Below, piece by piece: positions 25,282 to 34,217 of a stretch of 64,000 nucleotides of DNA. Made by a program: the position numbers and the translations under genes. Position 1 is the stretch's first letter, and each line of letters starts with the position of its first letter. The stretch spans positions 62,001 through 126,000 of the forward strand of contig NZ_JBNUPE010000004.1 of assembly GCF_050409585.1 (NCBI RefSeq), read 5' to 3'. Origin of the DNA: Facklamia sp050409585. GTDB taxonomy: Bacteria; Bacillota; Bacilli; Lactobacillales; Aerococcaceae. A model generated the notes under the pieces. It was not told where the DNA came from and did no database searches. It was given only the letters and a program-made list of their open reading frames with translations.

Positions 25282-25986
25282 ATGCAAATAAAAGCAATTC
25301 CTGCTTTAGAAGATAATTATATTTGGGTAATTGAAAAAGAAGATGAAGTTATTGTCGTGGACCCAGGAGAAAGTGAACCTTTAATAAATTACTTAAAAAC
25401 ATTAGGCTTAAAAGTCAAAGCGATTCTCTTAACGCATTTTCACGAGGACCACGTCGGTGGATTGAGCGAATTGTTAGCCAGTCAAAAGCATGTGGTGACC
25501 GTTTACGGACCGATTGAAGTTGAAGAAAGAGTTAATCAAGTGGTCAAAGGGAGTGACCGGTTGGAGATAAGTGGTTTAGAGTTTGAGGTGCTTAAAACAC
25601 CAGGGCACAGTGCTGAGCATGTGTCATATTTACTGGGGAAGCATCTTTTCTGTGGTGATGTTTTATTCTCAGCGGGTTGTGGGCGTGTATTTACTAATGA
25701 TTATCAAGCGCAATATGACAGTCTTCAAAAAATAAAAGACTTGCCTGATGAAACGCAACTTTATGCTGGACACGAATACACTTTAACCAACTTGGCCTTT
25801 GCTTTAACCATCGAACCTGACAACCAAAACTTAATGAACCAGCAACAAGCTGTCAAAGTTTTAAGGTCCAAAGGCTTACCGAGCCTCCCGACTAGTTTAG
25901 CTGTTGAAAAGGAAATTAATCTGTTCCTACAAGCTGAAAGCTTGAAAGATTTCATCCAATTAAGAAAAGCGCGTGATCAATTTTAG
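25282..25986 (+). CDS. Metallo-beta-lactamase-fold hydrolase, glyoxalase II-like (GloB)
   Basis: This 234-residue enzyme has the metal-binding motif THFHEDH (His52, His54, Asp56, His57), further ligands in TPGHSAEHVSYLL and LFCGDVLFSAGCGRVF, and YAGHEYTLTNLAFA near the C-terminus, all typical of hydroxyacylglutathione hydrolase (glyoxalase II). It would hydrolyse S-lactoyl thiols from methylglyoxal detoxification, with a thiol that need not be glutathione in Firmicutes. ATG 25282 follows AAAGGATGAG. The response-regulator gene begins 14 bases downstream. Confidence 0.87.
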   Translation: MQIKAIPALEDNYIWVIEKEDEVIVVDPGESEPLINYLKTLGLKVKAILLTHFHEDHVGGLSELLASQKHVVTVYGPIEVEERVNQVVKGSDRLEISGLEFEVLKTPGHSAEHVSYLLGKHLFCGDVLFSAGCGRVFTNDYQAQYDSLQKIKDLPDETQLYAGHEYTLTNLAFALTIEPDNQNLMNQQQAVKVLRSKGLPSLPTSLAVEKEINLFLQAESLKDFIQLRKARDQF

Positions 25987-26000
25987 AAAGGAAGAAGGGT

Positions 26001-26702
26001 ATGCGAGTATTTATCGTTGAAGATGACCCGATTATTGCTGAGGGTTTAGCGAATACACTAATTAAGCATCGGTTTGAAGTTAGAAAGTGTCTAGACTTTG
26101 AAAATGTTGTCGAAGAATGCCTCTCTTGGCAAGCCCATCTGGTCCTCTTAGATATTAATTTACCTTATCAAAATGGCTATTATTGGTGTAGTCAGTTGCG
26201 GGCTCAATCACAAATTCCAATTATTTTTATTTCTTCTTTATCTGAAAGTATGGACCAGCTAGTAGCCTTACAGATGGGGGGAGATGATTATCTAGTCAAG
26301 CCAATTGATCGTCAGCTGACTGTTGCAAAAATCCAGGCTCTTTTAAGAAGAAGTTATAACTATCAACCAGATAACAGTCTTAATCTTAGTTTTGATGGGA
26401 TGACTTTAAATACACAAGCTTTAAGCCTTGGATACCAAGAAGAAATTATTGACTTAACCGCCACGGAATATCAAATATTAGCAGTCTTATTTAAGAAAAA
26501 GGGGAATTATGCAAGAAGGGATGAAATACTTGATACCTGCTGGCAAGAAAACCAATTTATTGATGATAATACATTAGCGGTCAATATTTCACGCTTAAGA
26601 AAAAAATTGATAGCATTTAATCGTGGGCCGGTAATTGGTACTAAAAAAGGAGTCGGTTATTGTCTTTTAAAGAAAGAGGCAAAAAATGAAAGCTTTCATT
26701 AA
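26001..26702 (+). CDS. BceR-like response regulator (OmpR family)
   Basis: This 233-residue regulator has a receiver domain (about 1-115) with the acidic pair Asp8-Asp9, phospho-acceptor Asp51 (LLDINLP) and Lys in YLVKPI, followed by an OmpR winged helix (about 125-230: IDLTATEYQILAVLFKKKGN, NISRLRKKL, GVGYCL). It closely fits BceR/BraR regulators that control peptide-antibiotic ABC transporters. Its gene overlaps the kinase gene by 17 bases. Two inverted repeats before the ABC genes match BceR-type boxes. Confidence 0.9.
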   Translation: MRVFIVEDDPIIAEGLANTLIKHRFEVRKCLDFENVVEECLSWQAHLVLLDINLPYQNGYYWCSQLRAQSQIPIIFISSLSESMDQLVALQMGGDDYLVKPIDRQLTVAKIQALLRRSYNYQPDNSLNLSFDGMTLNTQALSLGYQEEIIDLTATEYQILAVLFKKKGNYARRDEILDTCWQENQFIDDNTLAVNISRLRKKLIAFNRGPVIGTKKGVGYCLLKKEAKNESFH

Positions 26703-27582
26703 TGAATATCGCGGTCTGATATTATTTGTTCTCTTTATCTTAGCTCTTTTTGCTCTTGTTTTTTACTTATTTCATCTAAACTGGATGCATTACCTCATCC
26801 CTTCTTTACTGATTGTGCTTATTTTAGTCTTATATTTAGGTAGGCAATGGTTTTATTTTCAAATGGAAGTAAGTTACCAAGTAAAATTTCAAACTTTATT
26901 GGAGAGTTCACTTGTAGAGAAGAATATTCAATTAAATAGGGAGAAAGATTTGGAAGACTATTTCTTATTATGGGTCCATCAAATTAAAACACCGATTGCG
27001 GCAAGTAAAATGCTCTTAGAAGAAAGCGATGATCCGTCGAAAGGGCTACTTAATCAAGAGTTAGTCAAAATTGAATCTTATTCTAATTTAGCTTTAAATT
27101 ATCTTAAAGTAACTAACCCTAAAAGAGACATGGTCTTTAGTCGGGTTCAATTGAATGAGATTATCCAACCGCTCTTAAAACGTTACCGCCATCAGTTCAT
27201 CAATCAGGAGATTACTTTACACTATCAACCGATCGATCAAGCAATTTTAACGGAGGCTAATCTGTGTCAGATTATGATCGAACAAATCTTATCCAATGCT
27301 TTAAAATACAGCCCCAAAGGGAATATATGGATTAAATGGAGACAAGCTAGTTATGACTTGGTCATTGAAGATGATGGAAGAGGTATTCATTCTCAAGACT
27401 TACCTAAGATTTTTGATAAGGGCTATTCGGGCCATAATGGTTTACTGAACGAGCAATCTTCTGGTATTGGTTTATACATGGTGCAGTTAATTAGTAAGCG
27501 TCTCAACCAAGCCGTAAGTGTTCAGTCAAAAAAGGGTGAAGGAAGCCGTTTTATCATACAATTTAATCAAGAGATGAGTTAA
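26686..27582 (+). CDS. BceS-like intramembrane-sensing histidine kinase
   Basis: This 298-residue kinase has two N-terminal membrane helices (about 12-30 and 36-52) with almost no extracellular loop, the intramembrane-sensing pattern of BceS/BraS. The dimerisation motif LLWVHQIKTPIAASKMLLEE contains the phospho-acceptor His98, followed by N-box (EQILSNALKYS), G1 (EDDGRGI) and G2 (GIGLYMV) boxes. Such kinases lack their own sensor and are activated by the partner BceAB transporter in the presence of lipid-II-cycle peptides such as bacitracin. Confidence 0.9.
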   Translation: MKAFINEYRGLILFVLFILALFALVFYLFHLNWMHYLIPSLLIVLILVLYLGRQWFYFQMEVSYQVKFQTLLESSLVEKNIQLNREKDLEDYFLLWVHQIKTPIAASKMLLEESDDPSKGLLNQELVKIESYSNLALNYLKVTNPKRDMVFSRVQLNEIIQPLLKRYRHQFINQEITLHYQPIDQAILTEANLCQIMIEQILSNALKYSPKGNIWIKWRQASYDLVIEDDGRGIHSQDLPKIFDKGYSGHNGLLNEQSSGIGLYMVQLISKRLNQAVSVQSKKGEGSRFIIQFNQEMS

Positions 27583-27584
27583 CC

Positions 27585-27618
27585 TTACAAAAATGTAAGG
27601 TTCTTTTACAATTTGTAA
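27585..27618 (+). promoter_or_regulatory. Tandem BceR-type operators
   Basis: TTACA-AAAA-TGTAA (27585-27598) is a perfect match to the TnACA-N4-TGTAA box described for BceR-like regulators, and TTACA-ATT-TGTAA (27606-27618) is a second, one base shorter. Both lie 70-100 bases before the ABC ATPase start, in the gap between the kinase and transporter genes. Confidence 0.7.
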
Positions 27619-27687
27619 GTTTTGATAAAGGCTGATAATTAAATATTCCTATAGACTTGATTTAAGAAATAGAGGGGGGACTAGTTT

Positions 27688-28446
27688 ATGTTATTAAGTG
27701 TAGAACATGTTGAAAAAATATACAGTGGGAGAGGCAATAAGACTATCGCCTTAAGAGATGTTAATTTTGCTATTAATGAAGGGGAATATGTAGCTATTAT
27801 GGGAGAGTCAGGGTCGGGGAAATCAACTTTACTGAATATTTTAGCGACTTTTGATCAACCGACTGCCGGTCGTGTCTTGATAAATGATTTTGATTTGTCG
27901 GGGCTTAAAGAAGAGCAAATTGCCAGTTTTCGCCGTGAGAAGCTAGGGTTTGTTTTTCAAGATTTTAATTTATTAGATGGATTTACCAACCGGGACAATA
28001 TCCTCTTACCAATGGTTTTATCACAGAAATCAGTGGTTGAAATGGAAGAACAACTTAAAAGGGTAGCTAGTTTGGTGGGGGTAGAGGCACTATTAGATAA
28101 ATATCCCTATGAAATATCAGGAGGCCAAGCGCAACGGATTGCAATTTCTCGTGCTCTAATCAATCAACCGGATATTATTCTAGCTGATGAACCCACTGGG
28201 GCCTTAGATTCAAAGACTTCTGAACAGATTATGCAAATTTTTGTAAAATTAAATCAAGCAAGTAATACGATTTTGATGGTCACTCACTCGATAAAGGCAG
28301 CGTCTTCTGCTAACCGAGTTTTGTTTATCAAAGATGGCGTCATTTATCATGAAATATATCGAGGCCAACAATCATCACTTGATTTTCAAGATGCGATTGC
28401 TGACGCCTTAGCGATGTTGAATGGACGGAGGGAAGCAAAATGCTAA
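27688..28446 (+). CDS. BceA-like ABC transporter ATP-binding protein
   Basis: This 252-residue ATPase has Walker A GESGSGKST (about 36-44), Q-loop FVFQDFNLLDGFT, signature ISGGQAQR and Walker B IILADEPTGALDSKT, all typical of the MacB/LolD/BceA group. It drives the large BceB-type permease encoded next, whose gene overlaps it by 7 bases. The pair removes antimicrobial peptides from their lipid target and signals to the kinase. ATG 27688 follows GGGGGGA. Confidence 0.92.
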   Translation: MLLSVEHVEKIYSGRGNKTIALRDVNFAINEGEYVAIMGESGSGKSTLLNILATFDQPTAGRVLINDFDLSGLKEEQIASFRREKLGFVFQDFNLLDGFTNRDNILLPMVLSQKSVVEMEEQLKRVASLVGVEALLDKYPYEISGGQAQRIAISRALINQPDIILADEPTGALDSKTSEQIMQIFVKLNQASNTILMVTHSIKAASSANRVLFIKDGVIYHEIYRGQQSSLDFQDAIADALAMLNGRREAKC

Positions 28447-30425
28447 GTATGTCGACTGTTATCCGTAAGTCAGCTATAAAATCAATGAAGTCGAACAAAG
28501 AACTTTTTTTACCTTTCAGTCTTGCTTCCATTATTCTATTTGCTTTAGAATATATTATTTTATCGCTCACTGGCAATCAATATATTATCGAACGGTCAGC
28601 CAGTTTAAATTCTATATTGATGATTGGTGTTTTCTTTGCGACTCTTTTGAATATTATTATTGTTTTGTACGCTTCTAGCTTTATACGAAAAAAGTTAACG
28701 CAAGAATTTGGTCTCTATTCCATTCTAGGATTAGCCAAAAAGCATGTAGGTCGTATTTCGTTCATTCAATTTACGATTGTCCTCTTAGTTAATGCTTTAT
28801 TTAGTGTTTTAATAGGTTATTTAAGTGGTAATTTTTTGTTTGTCTTATTTAATCGTTTAATGAAGGATACCGGAGCCGGATTTATGGATTATCCTTTTGA
28901 TCCTAAAGCGGCCCTAGAAACCTTAGTATTGATGGTGGGAACTTACGCTATTATCTATCTCTTATCCACCTTAAAAATTCATCGTTTACAGTCGCTGGAT
29001 TTGATGAAGGATAGCCGTAAGGGACAAGGGCGAGTTAAGAACCGTTGGATTATTTTGGCGATATGTTTAATCACCTTAGCGGCTGGCTATTATATTGCTC
29101 TTACTACTCAAGGTGTTTTAGATTCACTGTCTATGATTTTTATCTCTATTTTCTTAGTGATGATCGGAACATATTCTTTTTTCATGGCTTTTATGGTGTT
29201 TGTGTTGAAATTGATGCAAAAAAATAAGCGCTATTATTATCAACCCACTCATTTCTTAAGTACTTCAGGCATGTTGCAGAGAATAAGTAAAAATGCCACA
29301 TCATTAGCCTCGATAACCATTTTAGCCACTGGTATTATGATGGTCTTGGCAATGACCTTAACCACCTATCGCAATATGGAAGCAGCTGCTGAAGGTTCCA
29401 TGCCAAGAGAGTATGAAATAACTTTTGCTCCTTCTCAAGCTTATGAAAAAACAACAGAGGAACAATTAGAATTGTTACGAAATTTTCAAGCAGAACTTCA
29501 ATCAACTGATTTGATTTCGAACAATTTAATTGAGACAAATGCGATGGAGGCTGTCTTGATTAAAGAAGATCATATTTATCCTTTGTTAGAGCCTGGTCAA
29601 AAGCAAAAAGTGGAAGAAGGAGAGCATAGCTTTGTTATTCTCGGGTTAAAGGCAGATTATCTAGCTAGATATCCCGATGAATCTGTTCCAGAAGATCAGT
29701 GGGTTCTTGCTTCTAATTTAAAGGATGTATCACATTGGGAAAAAATTTATTGGAAAGATGGAAAAGAACGCGCGGTCTATATTGGTAAAGGTGAAATTAT
29801 TCCTTATACCATTGGTGTTGATGCACTGTATTTTGGTGTCAATTCTTTAGCAGAGTTACAAGCGATGCAAAGGTATTTATTAGATAAGTCCGATATAGAA
29901 TTATCCACTGTAAGCTCTTTATATTTTGATTTGAAAGAGCCTCAGTTTGAAAAAACAGTTCAAAAATTGGTTGATGAGCAAGGCTTTTTCATGGAGAGTA
30001 AGGCCTATAAAAAGGAGTTGCTCTATCAGCTTAATGGTGGCTTATTATTTATCGGTCTTATCGTTTCAAGTGTACTGATAATAGGAATGATCTTGATGCT
30101 TTACTTCAAGCAAATATCAGAAGGTTATGCAGATAAAAAGAATTATCAAATTATGAAACAAGTGGGCTTACCTTTACAATTAATTAAGAAAACCATCCGC
30201 TCTCAAGTACTTTGGTTTTTCTTCTTACCTTTAATCATTGCAGTTGTTCATAATCTGTTTGCGAGTCAAATTATATTCAAACTGTTAGGTTTATTAGGTG
30301 TTAATAATTTTAATGATTATTTGTTTAGCTTCAGTATGGTCCTATCGGGATTTATTCTATTCTATCTGATTTTCTACCATCTAACTTCTCGGTCATACTA
30401 CCGCATTATCAATCAAGAAGATTAA
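28440..30425 (+). CDS. BceB-like ABC transporter permease
   Basis: This 661-residue permease has the ten-helix BceB layout: one helix, FtsX-type cluster, then an extracellular domain of about 220 residues (about 310-530; contains MPREYEITFAPSQAYEKTTE and further acidic stretches), then three more helices (KQISEGYADKKNYQIMKQVG is the coupling loop before helix 9). BceB proteins recognise peptide antibiotics with the large domain. The gene overlaps its ATPase gene. A bidirectional terminator follows. The specific peptide recognised is unknown. Confidence 0.9.
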   Translation: MLSMSTVIRKSAIKSMKSNKELFLPFSLASIILFALEYIILSLTGNQYIIERSASLNSILMIGVFFATLLNIIIVLYASSFIRKKLTQEFGLYSILGLAKKHVGRISFIQFTIVLLVNALFSVLIGYLSGNFLFVLFNRLMKDTGAGFMDYPFDPKAALETLVLMVGTYAIIYLLSTLKIHRLQSLDLMKDSRKGQGRVKNRWIILAICLITLAAGYYIALTTQGVLDSLSMIFISIFLVMIGTYSFFMAFMVFVLKLMQKNKRYYYQPTHFLSTSGMLQRISKNATSLASITILATGIMMVLAMTLTTYRNMEAAAEGSMPREYEITFAPSQAYEKTTEEQLELLRNFQAELQSTDLISNNLIETNAMEAVLIKEDHIYPLLEPGQKQKVEEGEHSFVILGLKADYLARYPDESVPEDQWVLASNLKDVSHWEKIYWKDGKERAVYIGKGEIIPYTIGVDALYFGVNSLAELQAMQRYLLDKSDIELSTVSSLYFDLKEPQFEKTVQKLVDEQGFFMESKAYKKELLYQLNGGLLFIGLIVSSVLIIGMILMLYFKQISEGYADKKNYQIMKQVGLPLQLIKKTIRSQVLWFFFLPLIIAVVHNLFASQIIFKLLGLLGVNNFNDYLFSFSMVLSGFILFYLIFYHLTSRSYYRIINQED

Positions 30426-30429
30426 ATAA

Positions 30430-30466
30430 AAACACCTGCTTTTTTTAAAAAGAAAGCAGGTGTTTT
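30430..30466. terminator. Bidirectional terminator
   Basis: AAACACCTGCTTT (30430-30442) pairs with AAAGCAGGTGTTTT (30453-30466). It ends both the BceB-like gene and the converging purine permease gene. Confidence 0.85.
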
Positions 30467-30477
30467 AAGTATTATTC

Positions 30478-31944
30478 TTAAATAATAGCTAGCACGATGA
30501 AGTTGATGATAAAGAGAACAATCGATACCCAAATAATTGGATGAACTTCTTTAGTTTGTCCTTTAGCTGTTTTAATGATTCCATAGAGAATGAATCCTGC
30601 TGCAATTCCGTTGGAAATGGAGTAGGTTAAACCCATAAAAACAGATGCGAAGAATGCCGGCACAGCATCTTCAAAATTCGACCAGTCAATATCGGATAGA
30701 GAGCTAACCATCAAAATCCCGACAATAATCAAGGCTGGTGCTGTTGCTTGTGCAGGAATTAAAGAGATGATTGGCGATAAGAAAGCAGAAAGAACAAAGC
30801 AAAGCGCTGTTACCACTGAAGTAAAGCCTGTACGACCTCCAGCTCCAATCCCAGCAGATGACTCGACAAAGGTTGTAGTATTGGAAGTACCTAGAATTGC
30901 TCCAAAAATTGTCCCTACTGAGTCACCGAACAAGGCTTTATCCATCTTAGAAGTGAATCCTGAACCGGATTCTAAAGCTAATTGATCGGCTTTTGAAAAG
31001 ATACCTGAGCGTAAACCAGTACCAATAAAGGTACCAATTGTATCAAAAACATCAGAAAGTGAAAAAGCAAAGATTGTCATTAAAACAATTGGTAAGCGAG
31101 TAAGATCGCCAAATAGAGAAGGGATTCCTGCACTGGTGAAAATTACGCCAAAAATTTGCCCAAGGTCAGCAAAAGCAGAAGAGAGAGAATTATCGGCGAA
31201 TGAAACTTGTCCTAAGTCAACCACATTGGTTAGGAAAGCTAATACAGTTGTAACAGCGATACCAATTAAAATGGCTCCTTTAGACTTTCTCATCATTAGG
31301 ATAATGGTGACAATTATACCAACAACTGCAATTAAGGCACCTGGTTGGGTGAAATTAACCAATTCTGGGACAATACCACCATCAGTTACAACGCTGAATA
31401 CTCCACCAGAGATTGTTTCCGCCATAGGATCTCCATTATTGACAGAGATAATATTCCCGGCACCTGAGGTGAATTGTAAAAGACCAGCATTTTTTAAACC
31501 GATATAGCCGATGAAAATACCGATACCAGCAGAAATAGCATGTTGTAAAAATGCAGGAATTGAAACGATTAATAATTTACGAATTTTAGTGATAGTGATT
31601 AAAACGTTCAAGATTCCACAAATGAATACCATGGATAGTGCCTCTTGCCAAGTGAATCCTAAGGCAAAAACAACCGTATAGGTAAAGAATGCATTTAATC
31701 CCATCCCGGGAGCTAAGGCGTAAGGAACATTAGCAAATATTCCAATGAATAAAGTTGAAATAGCAGCAGCAAAAATAGTAGCTAGAAATACTCCTTGTGC
31801 CGGCATACCTGCTTGTGACAAAATGGCTGGATTGACGAACATGATATAAGACATAGCAAGAAAGGTAGTGATTCCTGCTTGTATCTCTGTTCCTAGGTCC
31901 GTATTGTTCTCAGAAAACTTAAAATAATTGCGAATGGCTTCCAT
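30478..31944 (-). CDS. NCS2/AzgA-type purine (hypoxanthine/guanine) permease
   Basis: This 488-residue permease has about 12-14 membrane segments and the AzgA-group N-terminus (TDLGTEIQAGITTFLAMSYI, MFVNPAILSQAGM). GMGLNAFFTYTVVF and the GTSNTTTFVESSAGIGAGGR motif are diagnostic of the PbuG/PbuO hypoxanthine-guanine or adenine permeases. ATG 31944 has an AGGAGGAA site; an in-frame start at 31959 is less likely. A PurBox upstream suggests PurR control with the purine regulon. Which bases it prefers is not clear from sequence. Confidence 0.88.
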   Translation of the reverse strand: MEAIRNYFKFSENNTDLGTEIQAGITTFLAMSYIMFVNPAILSQAGMPAQGVFLATIFAAAISTLFIGIFANVPYALAPGMGLNAFFTYTVVFALGFTWQEALSMVFICGILNVLITITKIRKLLIVSIPAFLQHAISAGIGIFIGYIGLKNAGLLQFTSGAGNIISVNNGDPMAETISGGVFSVVTDGGIVPELVNFTQPGALIAVVGIIVTIILMMRKSKGAILIGIAVTTVLAFLTNVVDLGQVSFADNSLSSAFADLGQIFGVIFTSAGIPSLFGDLTRLPIVLMTIFAFSLSDVFDTIGTFIGTGLRSGIFSKADQLALESGSGFTSKMDKALFGDSVGTIFGAILGTSNTTTFVESSAGIGAGGRTGFTSVVTALCFVLSAFLSPIISLIPAQATAPALIIVGILMVSSLSDIDWSNFEDAVPAFFASVFMGLTYSISNGIAAGFILYGIIKTAKGQTKEVHPIIWVSIVLFIINFIVLAII

Positions 31945-32034
31945 TGAATTCCTCCTCAAATTGATGAAATGATTGTAACAAAGATAGTTGTCTTTCGGAA
32001 GAGCATAAAAATATATAATCTTTTGTTAAATTTA

Positions 32035-32047
32035 AATGTTCGGCTTT
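32035..32047 (-). promoter_or_regulatory. PurBox (PurR binding site)
   Basis: The minus strand reads AAAGCCGAACATT, matching the PurBox consensus AWWWCCGAACWWT at all but one position. It lies about 90 bases before the permease start codon. A second CCGAA core is present at about 31994-31998, also on the minus strand. Confidence 0.6.
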
Positions 32048-32135
32048 TTTTACCAAAGAATGTGTTTTCATTTCATTGAAGCATTCTTTAGTTTTTCCTA
32101 TACTGAGTAGGTATTTAAACTTAGGAGGTAGGCCA

Positions 32136-32465
32136 TTGAATGATATGACAACCGGATCCCCCATTAAAAAGATTATTCGTTTTTCGATTCCTTTAATAAT
32201 GGGGAACTTATTCCAATTATTTTACAATATGGTAGACACTTTTATAGTGGGGCGAAGTATTGGTTTAAATGCTTTAGCAGGAGTTGGATTAGCTGGTATT
32301 GCGGAATTAGTCATGAGGGTTATTGCCGCTTTTGTATTAACTCCTATGATTGGATTTTCTGGAACGGTCTTATCTAATCCGATGCCTTGGTTAGGTTCAT
32401 TAATTATTTTAATACCAGCATTCTATCGTAAACACTATGAGTTGAAACAGTTGAGAGATTTATAG
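32136..32465 (+). pseudogene. MATE exporter gene with large in-frame internal deletion
   Basis: A 109-codon frame starts at TTG 32136 after AGGAGG. Residues 1-54 are a normal MATE N-terminus (SPIKKIIRFSIPLIMGNLFQ, VDTFIVGRSIGLNALAGVG). Directly after come about 55 residues of a MATE C-terminus (LVMRVIAAFVLTPMIGFSGT, NPMPWLGSLIILIPAFYRKH). Around 340 residues of the usual 450 are missing, so helices 2 to about 10 are lost. The frame is preserved, so a small product could be made, but transport is not expected. Confidence 0.78.
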
Positions 32466-32530
32466 ACCATTCGAGAAGCAAGGCTAAATATGATAAAATA
32501 AAGAAGCTAATATTTAAAAAGGAGAATGAA

Positions 32531-33358
32531 ATGAAAATTATATCTTGGAATATTGATTCACTAAACGCTGCATTGACCAGTGATTCTAATCGAGCCATCC
32601 TGTCTCGAGAAGTTTTGATTAAACTCAACGCTTTGCAAGCAGATGTAATAGCTATTCAAGAGACTAAGTTATCTGCTAAGGGACCAACCAAAAAACATAA
32701 AAAGGTTATAGAGGAACTATTTCCTAATTATCAAATAGCTTGGCGTTCTTCTCAAGAACCAGCTCGTAAGGGATATGCTGGAACGATGTTTATGTATAAG
32801 AAAGACTTAAAAGCTGAAGTTTCTTATCCAGAGATTTCTTGTCCTCATCCAATGGATTATGAAGGTAGAATAATGACATTGGAATTTGCTGATTTTTACC
32901 TTACTAATGTATATACTCCAAATGCTGGAAGCGAGTTAAAGAGACTAGAGGATCGTCAGATTTGGGATGAAAAGTATGCTGATTATTTAGTATGTTTAGA
33001 CCAAGTAAAGCCTGTGATTGCGACAGGTGATTTTAATGTAGCTCATAAAGAAATTGACTTGGCTCATCCAGACAGAAATCACTTTTCTGCAGGCTTTACA
33101 GATGAAGAGCGTCAAGGATTTACTAATCTTTTAAACAAAGGTTTCACGGATACTTTTCGTCATTTACATGGTCCAGTAGAAGGCGTTTATACTTGGTGGG
33201 CCCAAAGGGTTCGAACAAGTAAACAGAATAATTCAGGCTGGAGAATTGATTATTTCTTAGTGAGTGATCGAATCGCTGATAAAGTTCAAAGATCTGAAAT
33301 GATCGATTCAGGCGAGCGTCAAGATCATACCCCCATCTTATTAGAAATAGATTTATAA
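32531..33358 (+). CDS. Exodeoxyribonuclease III / AP endonuclease (ExoA-like)
   Basis: This 275-residue enzyme of the endonuclease/exonuclease/phosphatase family begins MKIISWNIDSLNA (Asn), has IQETKLS (metal-binding Glu), GYAGTMFMYKK, VYTPNAG (catalytic Tyr), TGDFNVAHKEIDLA (Asp-x-Asn) and ends SGERQDHTPILLE (Asp-His pair). These are the full ExoIII/APE1 active-site set. It cuts DNA at abasic sites in base excision repair. ATG 32531 follows AAAGGAG. Its stop is 21 bases before the YebC gene. Confidence 0.92.
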   Translation: MKIISWNIDSLNAALTSDSNRAILSREVLIKLNALQADVIAIQETKLSAKGPTKKHKKVIEELFPNYQIAWRSSQEPARKGYAGTMFMYKKDLKAEVSYPEISCPHPMDYEGRIMTLEFADFYLTNVYTPNAGSELKRLEDRQIWDEKYADYLVCLDQVKPVIATGDFNVAHKEIDLAHPDRNHFSAGFTDEERQGFTNLLNKGFTDTFRHLHGPVEGVYTWWAQRVRTSKQNNSGWRIDYFLVSDRIADKVQRSEMIDSGERQDHTPILLEIDL

Positions 33359-33379
33359 AAGTGAAAGGAGTCGATAACA

Positions 33380-34111
33380 TTGGCAGGACATTCTAAGTGG
33401 AATAATATAAAAAATCGTAAGGGTGCCCAGGATGCTAAAAGAGGGAAACTTTTCCAAAAATTATCACGGGAAATTTATATGGCAGCTAAACAGAGCGGAG
33501 GGGATCCGGACACTAATCCCGCTTTGCGTTTAGCTATGGACAAGGCTAAAGCCAATAACATGCCAAATGATAATGTCGATCGAGCTATTAAAAAGGCGAC
33601 GACCTCCTCTGAAGGAGAGAATTATGATGAAGTGATATATGAGGGCTTTGGCCCTCAAGGGGTAGCTATTTTGACCGAAGCATTGACTGATAATCGTAAC
33701 CGAACCATGACCAATGTCAGGATTGCTTATAATAAAAATGGTGGTAATATTGGAGAATCCGGAACGGTTAATTACCTGTTTGATCGCAAAGGCTATATTG
33801 TTTTAGAAAGAGAAAAGAACAATCTAGATGAAGATGAAATGTTGATGCTTGTTCTAGAAGTGGGCGGCGAAGACTTAGAAAGTTCTGAAGAAGTTTTTGA
33901 GATTTATACGGATCCCAGTGAATTAGCCAAGGTAAGAGATAAATTGTTGCAAGAAGGGCTAGTGATTTATACAGCTGAATTAACCTTAATACCCAAAACT
34001 TTTGTCAATCTATCAAAAAAAGATTATGAGGTACTGACAACCATTGTTGATGCTCTAGAAGATGATGACGATGTGTCTGAAGTGTTTCATAATGGTCAAC
34101 TTGATGAATAA
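33380..34111 (+). CDS. YebC/PmpR-family protein (TACO1 type)
   Basis: This 243-residue protein starts at TTG with AGHSKWNNIKNRKGAQDAKR, the nearly invariant YebC N-terminus, and continues KLSREIYMAAKQSGGDPDTN and GFGPQGVAILTEALTDNRNR. YebC proteins act in gene regulation and were more recently linked to relief of ribosome stalling. AAAGGAG lies upstream and the normal family length supports the TTG start. A hairpin terminator follows immediately. Confidence 0.93.
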   Translation: MAGHSKWNNIKNRKGAQDAKRGKLFQKLSREIYMAAKQSGGDPDTNPALRLAMDKAKANNMPNDNVDRAIKKATTSSEGENYDEVIYEGFGPQGVAILTEALTDNRNRTMTNVRIAYNKNGGNIGESGTVNYLFDRKGYIVLEREKNNLDEDEMLMLVLEVGGEDLESSEEVFEIYTDPSELAKVRDKLLQEGLVIYTAELTLIPKTFVNLSKKDYEVLTTIVDALEDDDDVSEVFHNGQLDE

Positions 34112-34141
34112 AAAACTCGAGATATTTTCTCGAGTTTTTTT
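34111..34141 (+). terminator. Rho-independent terminator
   Basis: AAAAACTCGAGA (34111-34122) pairs with TCTCGAGTTTTT (34128-34139), followed by more Ts. Confidence 0.88.
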
Positions 34142-34217
34142 AATGTGTTTTTTTGCTTGACAGAATGTATTTAGATGGTAACATATAGTGGTGATAACTA
34201 GATAAAAGGGGTGCTAA

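Noticed and set aside
31136..31507. Open frame antisense to the purine permease gene
   Set aside because: It is the complement of conserved transmembrane codons, has no ribosome site and no recognisable protein family.
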